From Sphingobacterium sp. lm-10 (GTDB taxonomy: Bacteria; Bacteroidota; Bacteroidia; Sphingobacteriales; Sphingobacteriaceae): a stretch of DNA of 64,000 nt. Positions 44,929-53,137 of this stretch are shown here, piece by piece. Below the pieces are notes generated by a model, which was given only the letters and a program-made list of their open reading frames with translations, was not told the origin of the DNA and made no database searches. Where the stretch lies: NCBI RefSeq assembly GCF_023554555.1, contig NZ_JAMJWC010000002.1:310001-374000 (forward strand), in the 5' to 3' direction. The translations under genes were made by a program, and so were the position numbers. The stretch's first letter is position 1. Each line of letters starts with the position of its first letter.

Positions 44929-45621
44929 ATGGCAAAATATTTAGAACAACACCGAGTACTGATCGCCGTAGATTGTATTATTTTCGGGTTCGATGGTGCG
45001 GAGCTAAAGCTACTCGTGGTGCAGCGGGCATTAGAACCGCAGGTCGGTAACTGGAGCTTGATGGGAGGTTTTGTAGAAAAAGGCGAAGACCCCAACCACG
45101 CCGCGTCACGCGTACTCTATAAATTGACTGGGCTAAAAGATGTGTACATGGAGCAACTATCGGTATTTGGCAGGCCGAATCGGGATCCAGTGGAGCGAAC
45201 CATCAGTATTGCGTACTCGGCTTTGATTAATATCAAAGAGTACGAAACGCAGTTGAGCGATGCTTACCGGGCAGAATGGATTCCCTTGAAAGATGTGCCA
45301 CCATTGATCTTTGATCATGATGAGATGGTCGCTGCAGCAAAATTGCACCTTCGGTACAAAGCGGCTCTACACCCGGTTTTGTTTGAGCTTTTGCCCGAAA
45401 AATTTACCATTCCGCAGATCATGGTGCTGTACGAGCAAGTATATAATGTGGAGCTAGATAAACGCAATTTTATGCGCAAATTACGTTCTACGGGTTTGTT
45501 AGTGAAGCAGGCAGACAAAGATAAAGAAGGCTCTCGCAAAGGAGCCTTCTATTATAAGCTGGATCAAGAAACCTACAAGGATAAGTTTAGTTCTTTTTTA
45601 CACTTTATTCCCCAGCCTTAA
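44929..45621 (+). CDS. NrtR/AraR-type Nudix-fold transcriptional regulator
   Basis: A 230-residue protein with an N-terminal Nudix-like domain (about 8-140) and a C-terminal winged helix (about 150-225: FTIPQIMVLYEQVYNVELDKRNFMRKLRSTGLL). In NrtR/AraR proteins the Nudix fold has become a ligand sensor; a Bacteroides member controls arabinose use. Here the Nudix box keeps GGFVEKGED but reads RVLYKLTG where active enzymes have REVxEExG, so hydrolysis is unlikely. Position beside a sodium/sugar symporter and galM suggests it senses a sugar or sugar phosphate and controls that transporter. The ligand is unknown. Confidence 0.88.
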   Translation: MAKYLEQHRVLIAVDCIIFGFDGAELKLLVVQRALEPQVGNWSLMGGFVEKGEDPNHAASRVLYKLTGLKDVYMEQLSVFGRPNRDPVERTISIAYSALINIKEYETQLSDAYRAEWIPLKDVPPLIFDHDEMVAAAKLHLRYKAALHPVLFELLPEKFTIPQIMVLYEQVYNVELDKRNFMRKLRSTGLLVKQADKDKEGSRKGAFYYKLDQETYKDKFSSFLHFIPQP

Positions 45622-45649
45622 AGCGCTTCCAATCCCTTAAGGCGGAAAC

Positions 45650-45689
45650 AAAGAAGTCTCCTTCTCGTAGTAAAGAAGGAGACTTCTTT
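45650..45689 (+). terminator. Intrinsic terminator between the Nudix regulator and galM
   Basis: A perfect 16-base-pair stem (45650-45665 with 45674-45689) and an eight-base loop, ending in T. It lies between convergent genes and can work in both directions. Confidence 0.92.
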
Positions 45690-45697
45690 TATGATAA

Positions 45698-46870
45698 TTA
45701 TTTTACCGTATTAAATCGATAAGTAGTTTGTGTCGCATAAGTCTCTCCCGGTGCTAGCTCGGTCGAAGGGAATGAAGCCTGGTTGGGTGCATCTGGAAAA
45801 TGCTGTGTTTCTAGGCAGAAAGCCGACCGAAGACCATAGGTTTTTCCACCCTTAGCGTTTTGGATATTGTCCATAAAGTTGCCACTGTAAAACTGCAAAC
45901 CAGGCTCTTCCGTCAGGATATCCATTTGTATGCCCGTTTTTGGACTAGACACCGTAGCAATATGCTGCAAGCCATCTTTCTTGTTTAACACAAAATTATG
46001 ATCGTAACCGCCACCAATCTTAATTTGGGCATCGTCGGCATCGATGTGCTCACCGATGGCTTTTGCTGTACGGAAATCAAACGGCGTGTTTTCTACAGTA
46101 GCCAATTCTCCGGTAGGAATCAGCGTTTTATCTACTGGCGTATACCGATCGGCTTGCACCATGAGCTGATGATCCGTAATGGTTTCCGCCCCTTCGCCAC
46201 TCAAATTGAAATAAGCGTGATTTGTTAAGTTCACGATCGTCTTTTTATCTGTGGTAGCGCGGTAGGCAATATCCAATCCATTGTCGGCTGTAATGCTATA
46301 CGTGACGTATACATCCAAAGCGCCGGGATATCCTGCATCGCCGTTCGGCGATAGAAGGTGTAATTCTACGCTGTTCTCGCTTACCTTATTAACGGTCCAC
46401 ACTTTGGTGTAGTAACCTGTTTTTCCGCCATGCAGTGTATTCACACCATCGTTTAGCTCCAACTGATAGGGTTTGCCATCGATCTTGAACTGTCCTTTTG
46501 CAATACGGTTGCCAAAGCGACCTACAATGGCACCATAGAACCCTTCACCCGCTTTAGTGTAATTTTCCAAATCTTTGTAACCTAGCACAACGTCTACAGG
46601 ATTTCCCTTGCTGTCGGGCACGATCAGACTCACCACGCGGGCGCCATAATTAGTGATCGCCGCAGTAATGGTACCGTTGCTTATGGTATATAGTTTCACA
46701 GAGTCTTGGCCCACCAATCCGGTGAAGTCTTTTGTGGAAACACCCACATCTACCGTATCTACGGGAGTTTCTTTAGAGGTATTCGCACTTTGATTGCAGG
46801 AGCTTAGGGTAATGGCTAGCGCAATAGGCGCTATGCATGCCTTCCAGATGGAACCGGGAGATGTTGTCAT
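45698..46870 (-). CDS. galM: Aldose 1-epimerase, lipoprotein form
   Basis: Interconverts alpha and beta anomers of aldoses such as galactose. The 390-residue protein has a lipoprotein signal (Cys25 in the LSSC lipobox) and a Ser/Thr linker, so it acts outside the cytoplasm, probably on sugars that the symporter then imports. GalM features: YGARVVSLIVPD, GRFGNRIAKGQF, NTLHGGKTGYYTKVW, the catalytic His in TNHAYFNLSGEG and GYDHNFVLN. A near-consensus -7 box (TATCTTAG) lies at about 46915-46922 upstream. Confidence 0.94.
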   Translation of the reverse strand: MTTSPGSIWKACIAPIALAITLSSCNQSANTSKETPVDTVDVGVSTKDFTGLVGQDSVKLYTISNGTITAAITNYGARVVSLIVPDSKGNPVDVVLGYKDLENYTKAGEGFYGAIVGRFGNRIAKGQFKIDGKPYQLELNDGVNTLHGGKTGYYTKVWTVNKVSENSVELHLLSPNGDAGYPGALDVYVTYSITADNGLDIAYRATTDKKTIVNLTNHAYFNLSGEGAETITDHQLMVQADRYTPVDKTLIPTGELATVENTPFDFRTAKAIGEHIDADDAQIKIGGGYDHNFVLNKKDGLQHIATVSSPKTGIQMDILTEEPGLQFYSGNFMDNIQNAKGGKTYGLRSAFCLETQHFPDAPNQASFPSTELAPGETYATQTTYRFNTVK

Positions 46871-46964
46871 AAGTAAAGTCGTCTTTTATAGGGATATTGA
46901 GGTTTATACTAAACCTAAGATAGTGAGTATATTCCAGAAAAACAACCTATGAATTCAAGCGCTG

Positions 46965-48350
46965 TTATCCGAATAAAGACCGAAACACATCGTCGAGATT
47001 GGCTACCGGCCGGATCGCGATAGCATACTTCTTCGGGTCAATGCCTTTCAAGTTATACTTCGAAATAAAAATACCGTCAAAACCCAGTTTCTCGGCTTCC
47101 GCGATGCGCTGTTCCACACGATTTACCGCGCGAATCTCACCAGATAAACCCACTTCTCCGGCAAAGGCCGAAGTGCCCGGAAGTGGAATGTCTTGCTGCG
47201 AGGAAATCAGCGCAGCGATGACGGCCAAATCAATAGCAGGATCCTCCACGCGCAAGCCGCCAGCAATATTTAAAAATACATCCTGCGTACCCAGGCGAAA
47301 GCCGAACCGTTTTTCGAGTACCGCCAGAAGCATGTGAAGGCGCTTATTGTCAAAGCCGGTAGAGCTCCGTTGCGGTGTGCCATAGGCCGATGGGCTTACC
47401 AGAGCCTGCACTTCAATCATGAGCGGGCGGATGCCCTCTAGCATAGCTGCAATCGCGACGCCACTCATGGATTCGCCGCGCTGAGAAAGCATAATTTCGG
47501 AAGGGTTGGATACTTCACGTAAGCCATTGCCCTGCATCTCATAGATTCCCAATTCGGAAGAAGAACCAAAGCGATTCTTTACCGCGCGCAAGATACGGTA
47601 CACATGATGTCGGTCGCCTTCGAACTGCAATACCGTATCTACCATATGTTCCAACACTTTTGGCCCGGCGATAGCGCCATCTTTGGTGATGTGGCCCACA
47701 ATTAGCACGGGCGTATCGCTTTCCTTTGCAAATCGCAGTAGCTCTGCCGTACATTCTTTCACCTGAGATACAGAGCCGGGTGCCGATTCGATCTGCGCGG
47801 AATGCAAGGTCTGAATAGAATCAATGACGATCACATCTGGCTGTACCGATTCGATCTGCTTGAAGATATTTTGGGTTGATGTTTCTGTGAGGATAAAGCA
47901 ATTGGCTTTGCTACTTTGATTAAGACGCTCTGCCCGCATCTTGATCTGCTGTTCGCTCTCCTCTCCCGAAATGTATAAGGTTTTGACCTGCGGAATGGAT
48001 AAGGCCAATTGCAGCATCAGCGTAGATTTGCCAATGCCCGGCTCACCACCAATCAACACCAGCGATCCCGGGACGATTCCGCCACCGAGCACACGGTTAA
48101 ACTCGGTGTCTGGTGTGAGTATGCGTTTCTCTTCACTGTAAACGATTTCATGAATTACGGCGGCTTTGTTGGCGCGCTTTGGGCTACCCGCAGCGGCAGT
48201 GCTTCGCCATTCTGGCACACGAGAAGAGCCCTTATCCACTACTTCTTCTACAAAAGTATTCCACTCCTTACAGGATGGACATTGACCAAGCCATTTTGCA
48301 GATTCGTAGCCACAACTTTGACAGAAATAAGCAGATTTCGTTTTTGCCAT
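46965..48350 (-). CDS. radA: DNA repair protein RadA
   Basis: A RecA-like helicase that processes recombination branches. The 461-residue protein has an N-terminal C4 zinc finger (Cys10, Cys13, Cys24, Cys27), Walker A GEPGIGKS (102-109), the RadA-specific KNRFGSSSELG motif, and a C-terminal Lon-like domain (RVEDPAIDLAVIAALISS). Single gene on the minus strand, divergent from the ECF sigma gene with 71 bases between them. Confidence 0.96.
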   Translation of the reverse strand: MAKTKSAYFCQSCGYESAKWLGQCPSCKEWNTFVEEVVDKGSSRVPEWRSTAAAGSPKRANKAAVIHEIVYSEEKRILTPDTEFNRVLGGGIVPGSLVLIGGEPGIGKSTLMLQLALSIPQVKTLYISGEESEQQIKMRAERLNQSSKANCFILTETSTQNIFKQIESVQPDVIVIDSIQTLHSAQIESAPGSVSQVKECTAELLRFAKESDTPVLIVGHITKDGAIAGPKVLEHMVDTVLQFEGDRHHVYRILRAVKNRFGSSSELGIYEMQGNGLREVSNPSEIMLSQRGESMSGVAIAAMLEGIRPLMIEVQALVSPSAYGTPQRSSTGFDNKRLHMLLAVLEKRFGFRLGTQDVFLNIAGGLRVEDPAIDLAVIAALISSQQDIPLPGTSAFAGEVGLSGEIRAVNRVEQRIAEAEKLGFDGIFISKYNLKGIDPKKYAIAIRPVANLDDVFRSLFG

Positions 48351-48421
48351 TGCACGAATTTAGAAAAAAAGTGAGGACAAATCGTAACAAAGCAGTAGTA
48401 TTGTCGTCAAATACCTAGAAA

Positions 48422-48928
48422 ATGAACCCAGAGCTTGAACGACAATTTGTGCATCTGTTGGAGGAACATCAAAATATCCTCCATAAGATCTGTAAGCTAT
48501 ATGCAGCAGATCGCGATGCGCACAAAGATCTGTTTCAAGAAATGGTGATTCAATTGTGGAAAGCATACCCAACTTTTAAAGGACAAGCTAAATTTACTAC
48601 ATGGGCGTATCGCGTATCGTTGAACACGGCGATCTCGCTATACAGAGTAAAAAAGCGACGGGTGGAAACCGTAACCTGGGATTATGCCGTACATAACATA
48701 CAATACGAAGAGTATAGCTCGGAAGAAGAAGATAAGCTCAGCTATCTATATGCTGCGGTACAGCAGTTGAATGATATTGAAAAGGCATTGGTGTATATGT
48801 ATCTAGAAGATAAAGATTATGCGGAGATCGCCGAGACACTGGGGGTGAGTGAGGTAAATGCACGTGTTCGAATGAACCGTATTAAAACAAAATTGAAGGT
48901 AATACTCAGCCAAAGAGGAGCATTATAA
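48422..48928 (+). CDS. ECF-type RNA polymerase sigma factor
   Basis: A 168-residue sigma-70 factor with region 2 (about 20-90: DLFQEMVIQLWKAYPTFKGQAKFTTWAYRVSLNTAISLYR) and region 4 (about 110-160: LNDIEKALVYMYLEDKDYAEIAETLGVSEVNARVRMNRIKTKLK). It should direct polymerase to a small set of promoters. The next gene starts on the very next base after its stop, so the two are translationally coupled, as in sigma/anti-sigma pairs. The signal and regulon are unknown. Confidence 0.93.
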   Translation: MNPELERQFVHLLEEHQNILHKICKLYAADRDAHKDLFQEMVIQLWKAYPTFKGQAKFTTWAYRVSLNTAISLYRVKKRRVETVTWDYAVHNIQYEEYSSEEEDKLSYLYAAVQQLNDIEKALVYMYLEDKDYAEIAETLGVSEVNARVRMNRIKTKLKVILSQRGAL

Positions 48929-49552
48929 ATGGACGAATTAGATTTTTTAAAGGATCATTGGCAGAAAGAGCAACGTTTTCCTCAGATAAAAGCGAAGGAA
49001 ATTCGAGCGATGGCGCACAAAAGTTCTTCTTCGGTGGTAAAATGGATCTTTGTAATCAGTATCCTGGAATTTTTTCTAGGGTGGGCAATTGCATTTATCA
49101 TCCCCTCCACCGAATTTCGATCTTCTTTTGAAGAAGGCTTCGTAACGATCGTAGAGGGGCTGTTTTACGTCGTCATCCTTTACTTTATTTATCAATTTTT
49201 TACAAGCTTTCGAGCTATTCGTAATACTAAGGATACCAAATCACTGCTAACATCCATTATACGCACACGGGCTCATGTAGAGCGGTATATCAAATTCAAT
49301 ATCTATTATTTTAGTTTCTGTGTCTTTACAGCGAGTGTCTTTACGCTGTATGAGAAGGTGGCGGCGGATGCAGACAAAAGCATCGGTACGTTGGTGTTCT
49401 ATGTTTTTATGTTTGTGCTGCTAATGGCTATTGTATACTACGTTTTTATACTGTTAGTACGTTTGTATTACCGCATCGTATACGGACTATTATTGAAGCG
49501 GTTGAATAAGAATTACGAAGAATTAGTGGAGCTGGAACAGGAGGTAGAGTAG
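48929..49552 (+). CDS. Four-helix membrane protein coupled to the ECF sigma factor
   Basis: A 207-residue protein with a short soluble N-terminus (MDELDFLKDHWQKEQRFPQIKAKEI, about residues 1-36) and about four transmembrane helices (near 38-58, 70-92, 120-140 and 150-175), ending in a charged helix. It has no recognisable anti-sigma (zinc-finger or FecR) domain. Because it abuts the sigma gene with zero spacing, I infer that its N-terminal segment holds the sigma factor at the membrane, a non-canonical anti-sigma. Relatives are sometimes mis-named beta-carotene oxygenase; nothing here supports that. Confidence 0.6.
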   Translation: MDELDFLKDHWQKEQRFPQIKAKEIRAMAHKSSSSVVKWIFVISILEFFLGWAIAFIIPSTEFRSSFEEGFVTIVEGLFYVVILYFIYQFFTSFRAIRNTKDTKSLLTSIIRTRAHVERYIKFNIYYFSFCVFTASVFTLYEKVAADADKSIGTLVFYVFMFVLLMAIVYYVFILLVRLYYRIVYGLLLKRLNKNYEELVELEQEVE

Positions 49553-49560
49553 AAAATCTG

Positions 49561-49568
49561 TATCTTTG
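49561..49568 (+). promoter_or_regulatory. -7 box TATCTTTG for trhO
   Basis: A perfect TAnnTTTG match 37 bases before the ATG at 49606. Confidence 0.6.
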
Positions 49569-49605
49569 TGCCGCAATTCATTAAACGCCGTTTGCAGCGG
49601 TATCA

Positions 49606-50580
49606 ATGCTCATGGGAAAATACAATACATTGCTGTACTACTGTTACAGCCCTATCGAAGATGCAGCACAATTTGCTGTAGATCATTTAAACTTTTGTAA
49701 ATCATTGGATCTGGTCGGCCGCATCATTGTGGCGGATGAAGGTTTGAATGGTACAGTTTCAGGTTCACCGGAATCCTGTCGGGCCTATATGGAGGCGTTA
49801 CATGCTGATCCACGGTTTCGCAAAACGGAGTTCAAGGTTGATGAAGTCGATGAGTTATCTTTTATTAAGATGCACTGTCGCTACAAACCGGAGATTGTGC
49901 ATTCTGGTCTAAGAAATCCAAAGGATATCGATCCGAATCGGCAGACGGGTGTGCATCTGGAGCCGCAGGATTTTATGCAGATGAAGGATCAGGAGGATGT
50001 AGTCGTGTTAGATGTACGCTCCAACTATGAACATTCGGTGGGTCGTTTCAAAAATGCCGTTACCTTAGATATTGAAAACTTTCGTGAATTCCCTGAAAAG
50101 ATAAAAGAGCTCGAGCAGTATAAAGGCAAAAAGATCTTAACCTATTGTACTGGCGGCATCAAATGTGAAAAAGCCTCGGCTTTGTTGCTGAAAGAAGGAT
50201 TCGAAGATGTTTACCAACTGCATGGCGGTATCATCAAGTACGGTAAGGAGGCTGGTGGAAAAGATTTTGACGGACAATGTTATGTGTTTGATAACCGGGT
50301 TACCGTAGATGTAAATTCTGTAAACCCATCCGTGGTGTCCACTTGTAGGAATTGTGGAACGACGACTGCGAAGATGATCAACTGTGCAAATCCGGATTGC
50401 AATGAGCATTTTACACAATGTGATGCCTGTGGCGAGAAGCTGGAAGGCTGTTGCTCCGAAGTCTGTATGACGCATCCTCGCAAGCGTGAATACGATGGGA
50501 CAGGCTATTATGTAAAAGTGCCACAGCCAGTGAATGCAGATAAAATTAGCAAACGGAAGCATAAGCAAATTGTCAAGTAG
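49606..50580 (+). CDS. trhO: tRNA uridine(34) hydroxylase, rhodanese family
   Basis: Oxygen-dependent hydroxylation of uridine 34 in tRNA, the first step to 5-methoxyuridine or carboxymethoxyuridine. The 324-residue protein has an N-terminal ferredoxin-like part (ADEGLNGTVSGS), a rhodanese domain with Cys181 in LTYCTGGIKCEKASALL, and a Cys-rich C-terminus (CRNCGTTT, CDACGEKLEGCCSEVC). A second Met at 49612 is an alternative start. A perfect promoter box precedes it and a terminator follows. Confidence 0.93.
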   Translation: MLMGKYNTLLYYCYSPIEDAAQFAVDHLNFCKSLDLVGRIIVADEGLNGTVSGSPESCRAYMEALHADPRFRKTEFKVDEVDELSFIKMHCRYKPEIVHSGLRNPKDIDPNRQTGVHLEPQDFMQMKDQEDVVVLDVRSNYEHSVGRFKNAVTLDIENFREFPEKIKELEQYKGKKILTYCTGGIKCEKASALLLKEGFEDVYQLHGGIIKYGKEAGGKDFDGQCYVFDNRVTVDVNSVNPSVVSTCRNCGTTTAKMINCANPDCNEHFTQCDACGEKLEGCCSEVCMTHPRKREYDGTGYYVKVPQPVNADKISKRKHKQIVK

Positions 50581-50606
50581 CATTTTCGTTTAGACTATCA
50601 TAGACC

Positions 50607-50643
50607 AACAAGCCTTCGATCGATCGAAGGCTTGTTTTGTTTT
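50607..50643 (+). terminator. Terminator after trhO
   Basis: A 30-base perfect palindrome (50607-50636, arms AACAAGCCTTCGATC and complement) followed by T-rich sequence TTGTTTTT. It separates trhO from the toxin-antitoxin cassette. Confidence 0.88.
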
Positions 50644-50698
50644 TAATGGTCGAGCGTAGATGAGATTCCATGCTCTTTTACGTTTGATAAGATATAGT

Positions 50699-50706
50699 TA
50701 CTTTTG
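50699..50706 (+). promoter_or_regulatory. -7 box TACTTTTG for the toxin-antitoxin genes
   Basis: A perfect TAnnTTTG match 25 bases before the antitoxin ATG at 50732. It supports that start over an upstream in-frame ATG at 50660, which would lie before the promoter. Confidence 0.6.
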
Positions 50707-50731
50707 TATAACAACCCTTAAAATACAGACT

Positions 50732-50938
50732 ATGAAGGTAATAATAGATGTGAAGGACAGCAAGGCCGCTTTTGTGATGGAGTTGTTGAGTAATCTTTCT
50801 TTTGTAAAAGCGAGGCCACTTTCTGATGAGGATATTATTTTGGTTGATGAGATCAAGGAAGCAGTAGAAGATCTTAAACTAATCCGTAAGGGCAAATTAG
50901 AAGCAAGTCCTGCAAGAGATCTGATCGATGAGCTATAG
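50732..50938 (+). CDS. Antitoxin-like small protein partnered with a RelE/ParE toxin
   Basis: A 68-residue acidic protein: MKVIIDVKDSKAAFVMELL, a helical middle and a charged C-terminal helix (VEDLKLIRKGKLEASPARDLIDEL). No standard DNA-binding fold is obvious, so its family is uncertain, but size, charge and an 11-base overlap with a downstream RelE/ParE-type toxin gene are classic for a type II antitoxin. Many Bacteroidota have similar small proteins ahead of such toxins. It would neutralise the toxin and may repress the shared promoter. Confidence 0.75.
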   Translation: MKVIIDVKDSKAAFVMELLSNLSFVKARPLSDEDIILVDEIKEAVEDLKLIRKGKLEASPARDLIDEL

Positions 50939-51257
50939 TGTATTTACATTAAGATCATTTGACAAGCAGCTCAAGAGGCTGGTAAAAAAATATCCTTCGC
51001 TTAAAAATGAATATATTGATCTTATCGATTCTTTAGAGAATAACCCTGAGCAAGGCACAGCTTTAGGGAATAGATGTTATAAGATCAGGCTAGCCATTAG
51101 TTCTAAAAGAAAGGGCAAATCAGGTGGTGCCAGAGTTATTGCGCATCTAGTTGTTGAAGATGATGCCGTTTACCTGTTGGCCATTTACGATAAATCCCAA
51201 AGATCAACGTTGACGGATGCCGAGCTGACTGAACTGCTGAAGCAGGTCGCAGGATAA
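50928..51257 (+). CDS. RelE/ParE-family toxin
   Basis: A 109-residue basic protein. The N-terminal helix SFDKQLKRLVKKYPSLKNEYIDLIDSLENNPEQG, the core YKIRLAISSKRKGKSGGARVIAHL and the C-terminal VYLLAIYDKSQ...LTDAELTELL fit the RelE/ParE fold. RelE-like members cleave mRNA on the ribosome and ParE-like ones poison gyrase; the type cannot be told here. The start overlaps the antitoxin by 11 bases. A terminator follows directly, shared with the convergent tRNA-Gly gene. Confidence 0.85.
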   Translation: MSYSVFTLRSFDKQLKRLVKKYPSLKNEYIDLIDSLENNPEQGTALGNRCYKIRLAISSKRKGKSGGARVIAHLVVEDDAVYLLAIYDKSQRSTLTDAELTELLKQVAG

Positions 51258-51285
51258 ATTGTTTGCTCCGGCATCTCGACTTCAA

Positions 51286-51321
51286 CAAAAAAAGTCCATC
51301 ATTGCTGATGGACTTTTTTTG
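51286..51321 (+). terminator. Bidirectional terminator between toxin and tRNA-Gly
   Basis: A perfect 16-base-pair stem (51286-51301 with 51306-51321) and the tetraloop TTGC, with long A and T runs. It ends two bases from the tRNA 3' end, so it can stop both the toxin transcript and the tRNA transcript. Confidence 0.9.
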
Positions 51322-51323
51322 TG

Positions 51324-51396
<73 letters not shown>

Positions 51397-51406
51397 ATTG
51401 GTGGAA

Positions 51407-51414
51407 CAAAGGTA
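51407..51414 (-). promoter_or_regulatory. -7 box TACCTTTG for tRNA-Gly, inside an inverted repeat
   Basis: A perfect TAnnTTTG match 10 bases from the mature tRNA 5' end. It lies between the two arms of an inverted repeat GGTGGAA (51400-51406) and TTCCACC (51419-51425). Confidence 0.6.
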
Positions 51415-51459
51415 ATATTTCCACCGTTATATGTCAACACTTTTATGAAAAAATATGCA

Positions 51460-52998
51460 TTATCTGATCGCATCGATACAATTCATGCCATCGATGGCCG
51501 CCGAAACGATACCGCCAGCATAGCCTGCTCCTTCAGCACAAGGGTATAAGCCAGCGATTTGTGGATGTTGCAGACTGTCTTTGTCGCGCGGAATACGCAC
51601 CGGCGAAGAAGTACGGGACTCTACCCCAACCACTATCGCTTCGTTCGTGTAATACCCTTTCATCTTCTGGCCAAAGCGAGGTAAAGCCCCTTGAAGCGCG
51701 CGGTGTACAAAATCTGGAAGCACTTCCTTGAGCTCGACCGACTTCGTACCCGGTTTGTAAGAATGGTTTGGCAGATCGTTGGAAAGGCGACCTTCTACGA
51801 AGTCGACCATCCGCTGTGCGGGAGCAACCAGTGCGCCTCCTCCAGCTTGGAAAGCCTTTTGCTCCACTGCCTGTTGAAATTCGAGCAGGGCAAAAGGATT
51901 GCTTATCGCTGTGGGTATATCTTCCAGATTGATCTGTGTAACGGTGCCAGAATTAGCATGAGGGTTATTTCGTTTGGACGGCGACCAACCGTTGACGACG
52001 ATTTCATGTTGATCGGTGGCGCAGGGAGCAATAATTCCGCCAGGGCACATACAGAAAGAGAATACACCGCGCCCATCTACCTGCTCCACTAAGCTGTAAT
52101 AGGCCGGAGGTAAGTTTTCGTGACGTTCGGTACAATGATATTGCGCATTGTCTACGATGTACTGCGGGTGTTCGATGCGTACGCCTAGCGCAAAAGGTTT
52201 CGCTTCTAACAACCAGCCTTTTTCGCGAAAAAGGTAAAAGATGTCCCTGGCCGAATGTCCGGTAGCCAAAATAATATGGCTCGCTGAGATAGAAGATCCA
52301 TCGGCGAGCTTCACACCAGTAGCTTGGCCCGATATGGTGAGAATGTCAATCACTTTCGCATCGAAATGTACTTCGCCTCCCTGTTCTACGATGCGCTCAC
52401 GCATCAGCTGAATGATATGAGGCAATTTATTGGTGCCGATATGTGGACGTGCATTGACCAGAATATCTTCATCCGCACCATGTTCTACAAAGATGGATAA
52501 TACTTTTTGTACATCTCCACGCTTATCCGAACGCGTGTATAACTTTCCGTCAGAGTAGGTGCCGGCACCGCCCTCGCCGAAACAGTAATTTGATTCGGGA
52601 TTGACCACGCCTTCGCGATTGATGCGCGCTAGATCGCGACGGCGATCCTGCACGGCTTTACCGCGCTCCAGGACAATCGGTTTTAGCCCGCGTTCCAGGC
52701 AACGGTAAGCGGCAAACAAGCCTGCAGGACCTGCGCCAATGATGATCACGGGCTTCGCATCTCTTACGTCTTTCAGGTTGGACGTGTAGGTAAATGGAGT
52801 CGCCGATTCATCAATATAAAAGATGACGCGAAGTCGGTATAAGACCTGACGGCCGCGGCCGTCAATAGATCGTTTACGAACATGTATCCCGCCAATACGA
52901 CTGGCAGACACACCCAGTTTCTCGGCGCCCATGCGCTGGATTGCTGCCTCGTCGTGAATCAAGTCGGGGCCTACGGCCAATTCAATTTCTTTTTGCAT
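51460..52998 (-). CDS. FAD-dependent oxidoreductase (COG2509-like)
   Basis: A 512-residue flavoprotein of the FAD-dependent dehydrogenase group sometimes called uncharacterised FAD-dependent proteins. After an N-terminal region of about 85 residues (DEAAIQRMGAEKLGVSASRIGGIHVRKRSIDGR), the FAD loop reads VIIIGAGPAGLFAAY, with VVNPESNYCFGEGGAGTYSDGKLYTR and ILATGHSARDIF further on, and FCMCPGG near the middle. The substrate is unknown. The frame is open to 53178, but the ATG at 52998 matches the family start and a perfect -7 box (53036-53043) lies just before it, while the longer form would overlap the lemA start. Confidence 0.88.
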   Translation of the reverse strand: MQKEIELAVGPDLIHDEAAIQRMGAEKLGVSASRIGGIHVRKRSIDGRGRQVLYRLRVIFYIDESATPFTYTSNLKDVRDAKPVIIIGAGPAGLFAAYRCLERGLKPIVLERGKAVQDRRRDLARINREGVVNPESNYCFGEGGAGTYSDGKLYTRSDKRGDVQKVLSIFVEHGADEDILVNARPHIGTNKLPHIIQLMRERIVEQGGEVHFDAKVIDILTISGQATGVKLADGSSISASHIILATGHSARDIFYLFREKGWLLEAKPFALGVRIEHPQYIVDNAQYHCTERHENLPPAYYSLVEQVDGRGVFSFCMCPGGIIAPCATDQHEIVVNGWSPSKRNNPHANSGTVTQINLEDIPTAISNPFALLEFQQAVEQKAFQAGGGALVAPAQRMVDFVEGRLSNDLPNHSYKPGTKSVELKEVLPDFVHRALQGALPRFGQKMKGYYTNEAIVVGVESRTSSPVRIPRDKDSLQHPQIAGLYPCAEGAGYAGGIVSAAIDGMNCIDAIR

Positions 52999-53035
52999 AA
53001 CTACTGTCGTTGGGTTGCTATCCCAAATTTTTGTA

Positions 53036-53043
53036 CAAAGATA
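53036..53043 (-). promoter_or_regulatory. -7 box TATCTTTG for the FAD oxidoreductase
   Basis: A perfect TAnnTTTG match on the minus strand, 37 bases before the chosen ATG at 52998. It decides the start over the longer open frame. Confidence 0.6.
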
Positions 53044-53102
53044 CGGAATATGAGGAAGTGGTCCTGGCCAAAATTCTTTGGAGAAATCCACAGCAAATTT
53101 TG

Positions 53103-53110
53103 TATATTTA
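53103..53110 (+). promoter_or_regulatory. -7-like box TATATTTA for the lemA unit
   Basis: A seven-of-eight match to TAnnTTTG on the plus strand, 27 bases before the lemA ATG. Confidence 0.45.
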
Positions 53111-53137
53111 GCCATATAGAAAAGAAAAACAGTACAG

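Noticed and set aside
48929..49552. Beta-carotene 15,15'-monooxygenase label sometimes given to relatives
   Set aside because: The protein is a 207-residue four-helix membrane protein with no oxygenase iron-binding histidine pattern.
50660..50731. Upstream in-frame ATG for the antitoxin
   Set aside because: It precedes the promoter box at 50699-50706, so it would not be in the transcript from that promoter.
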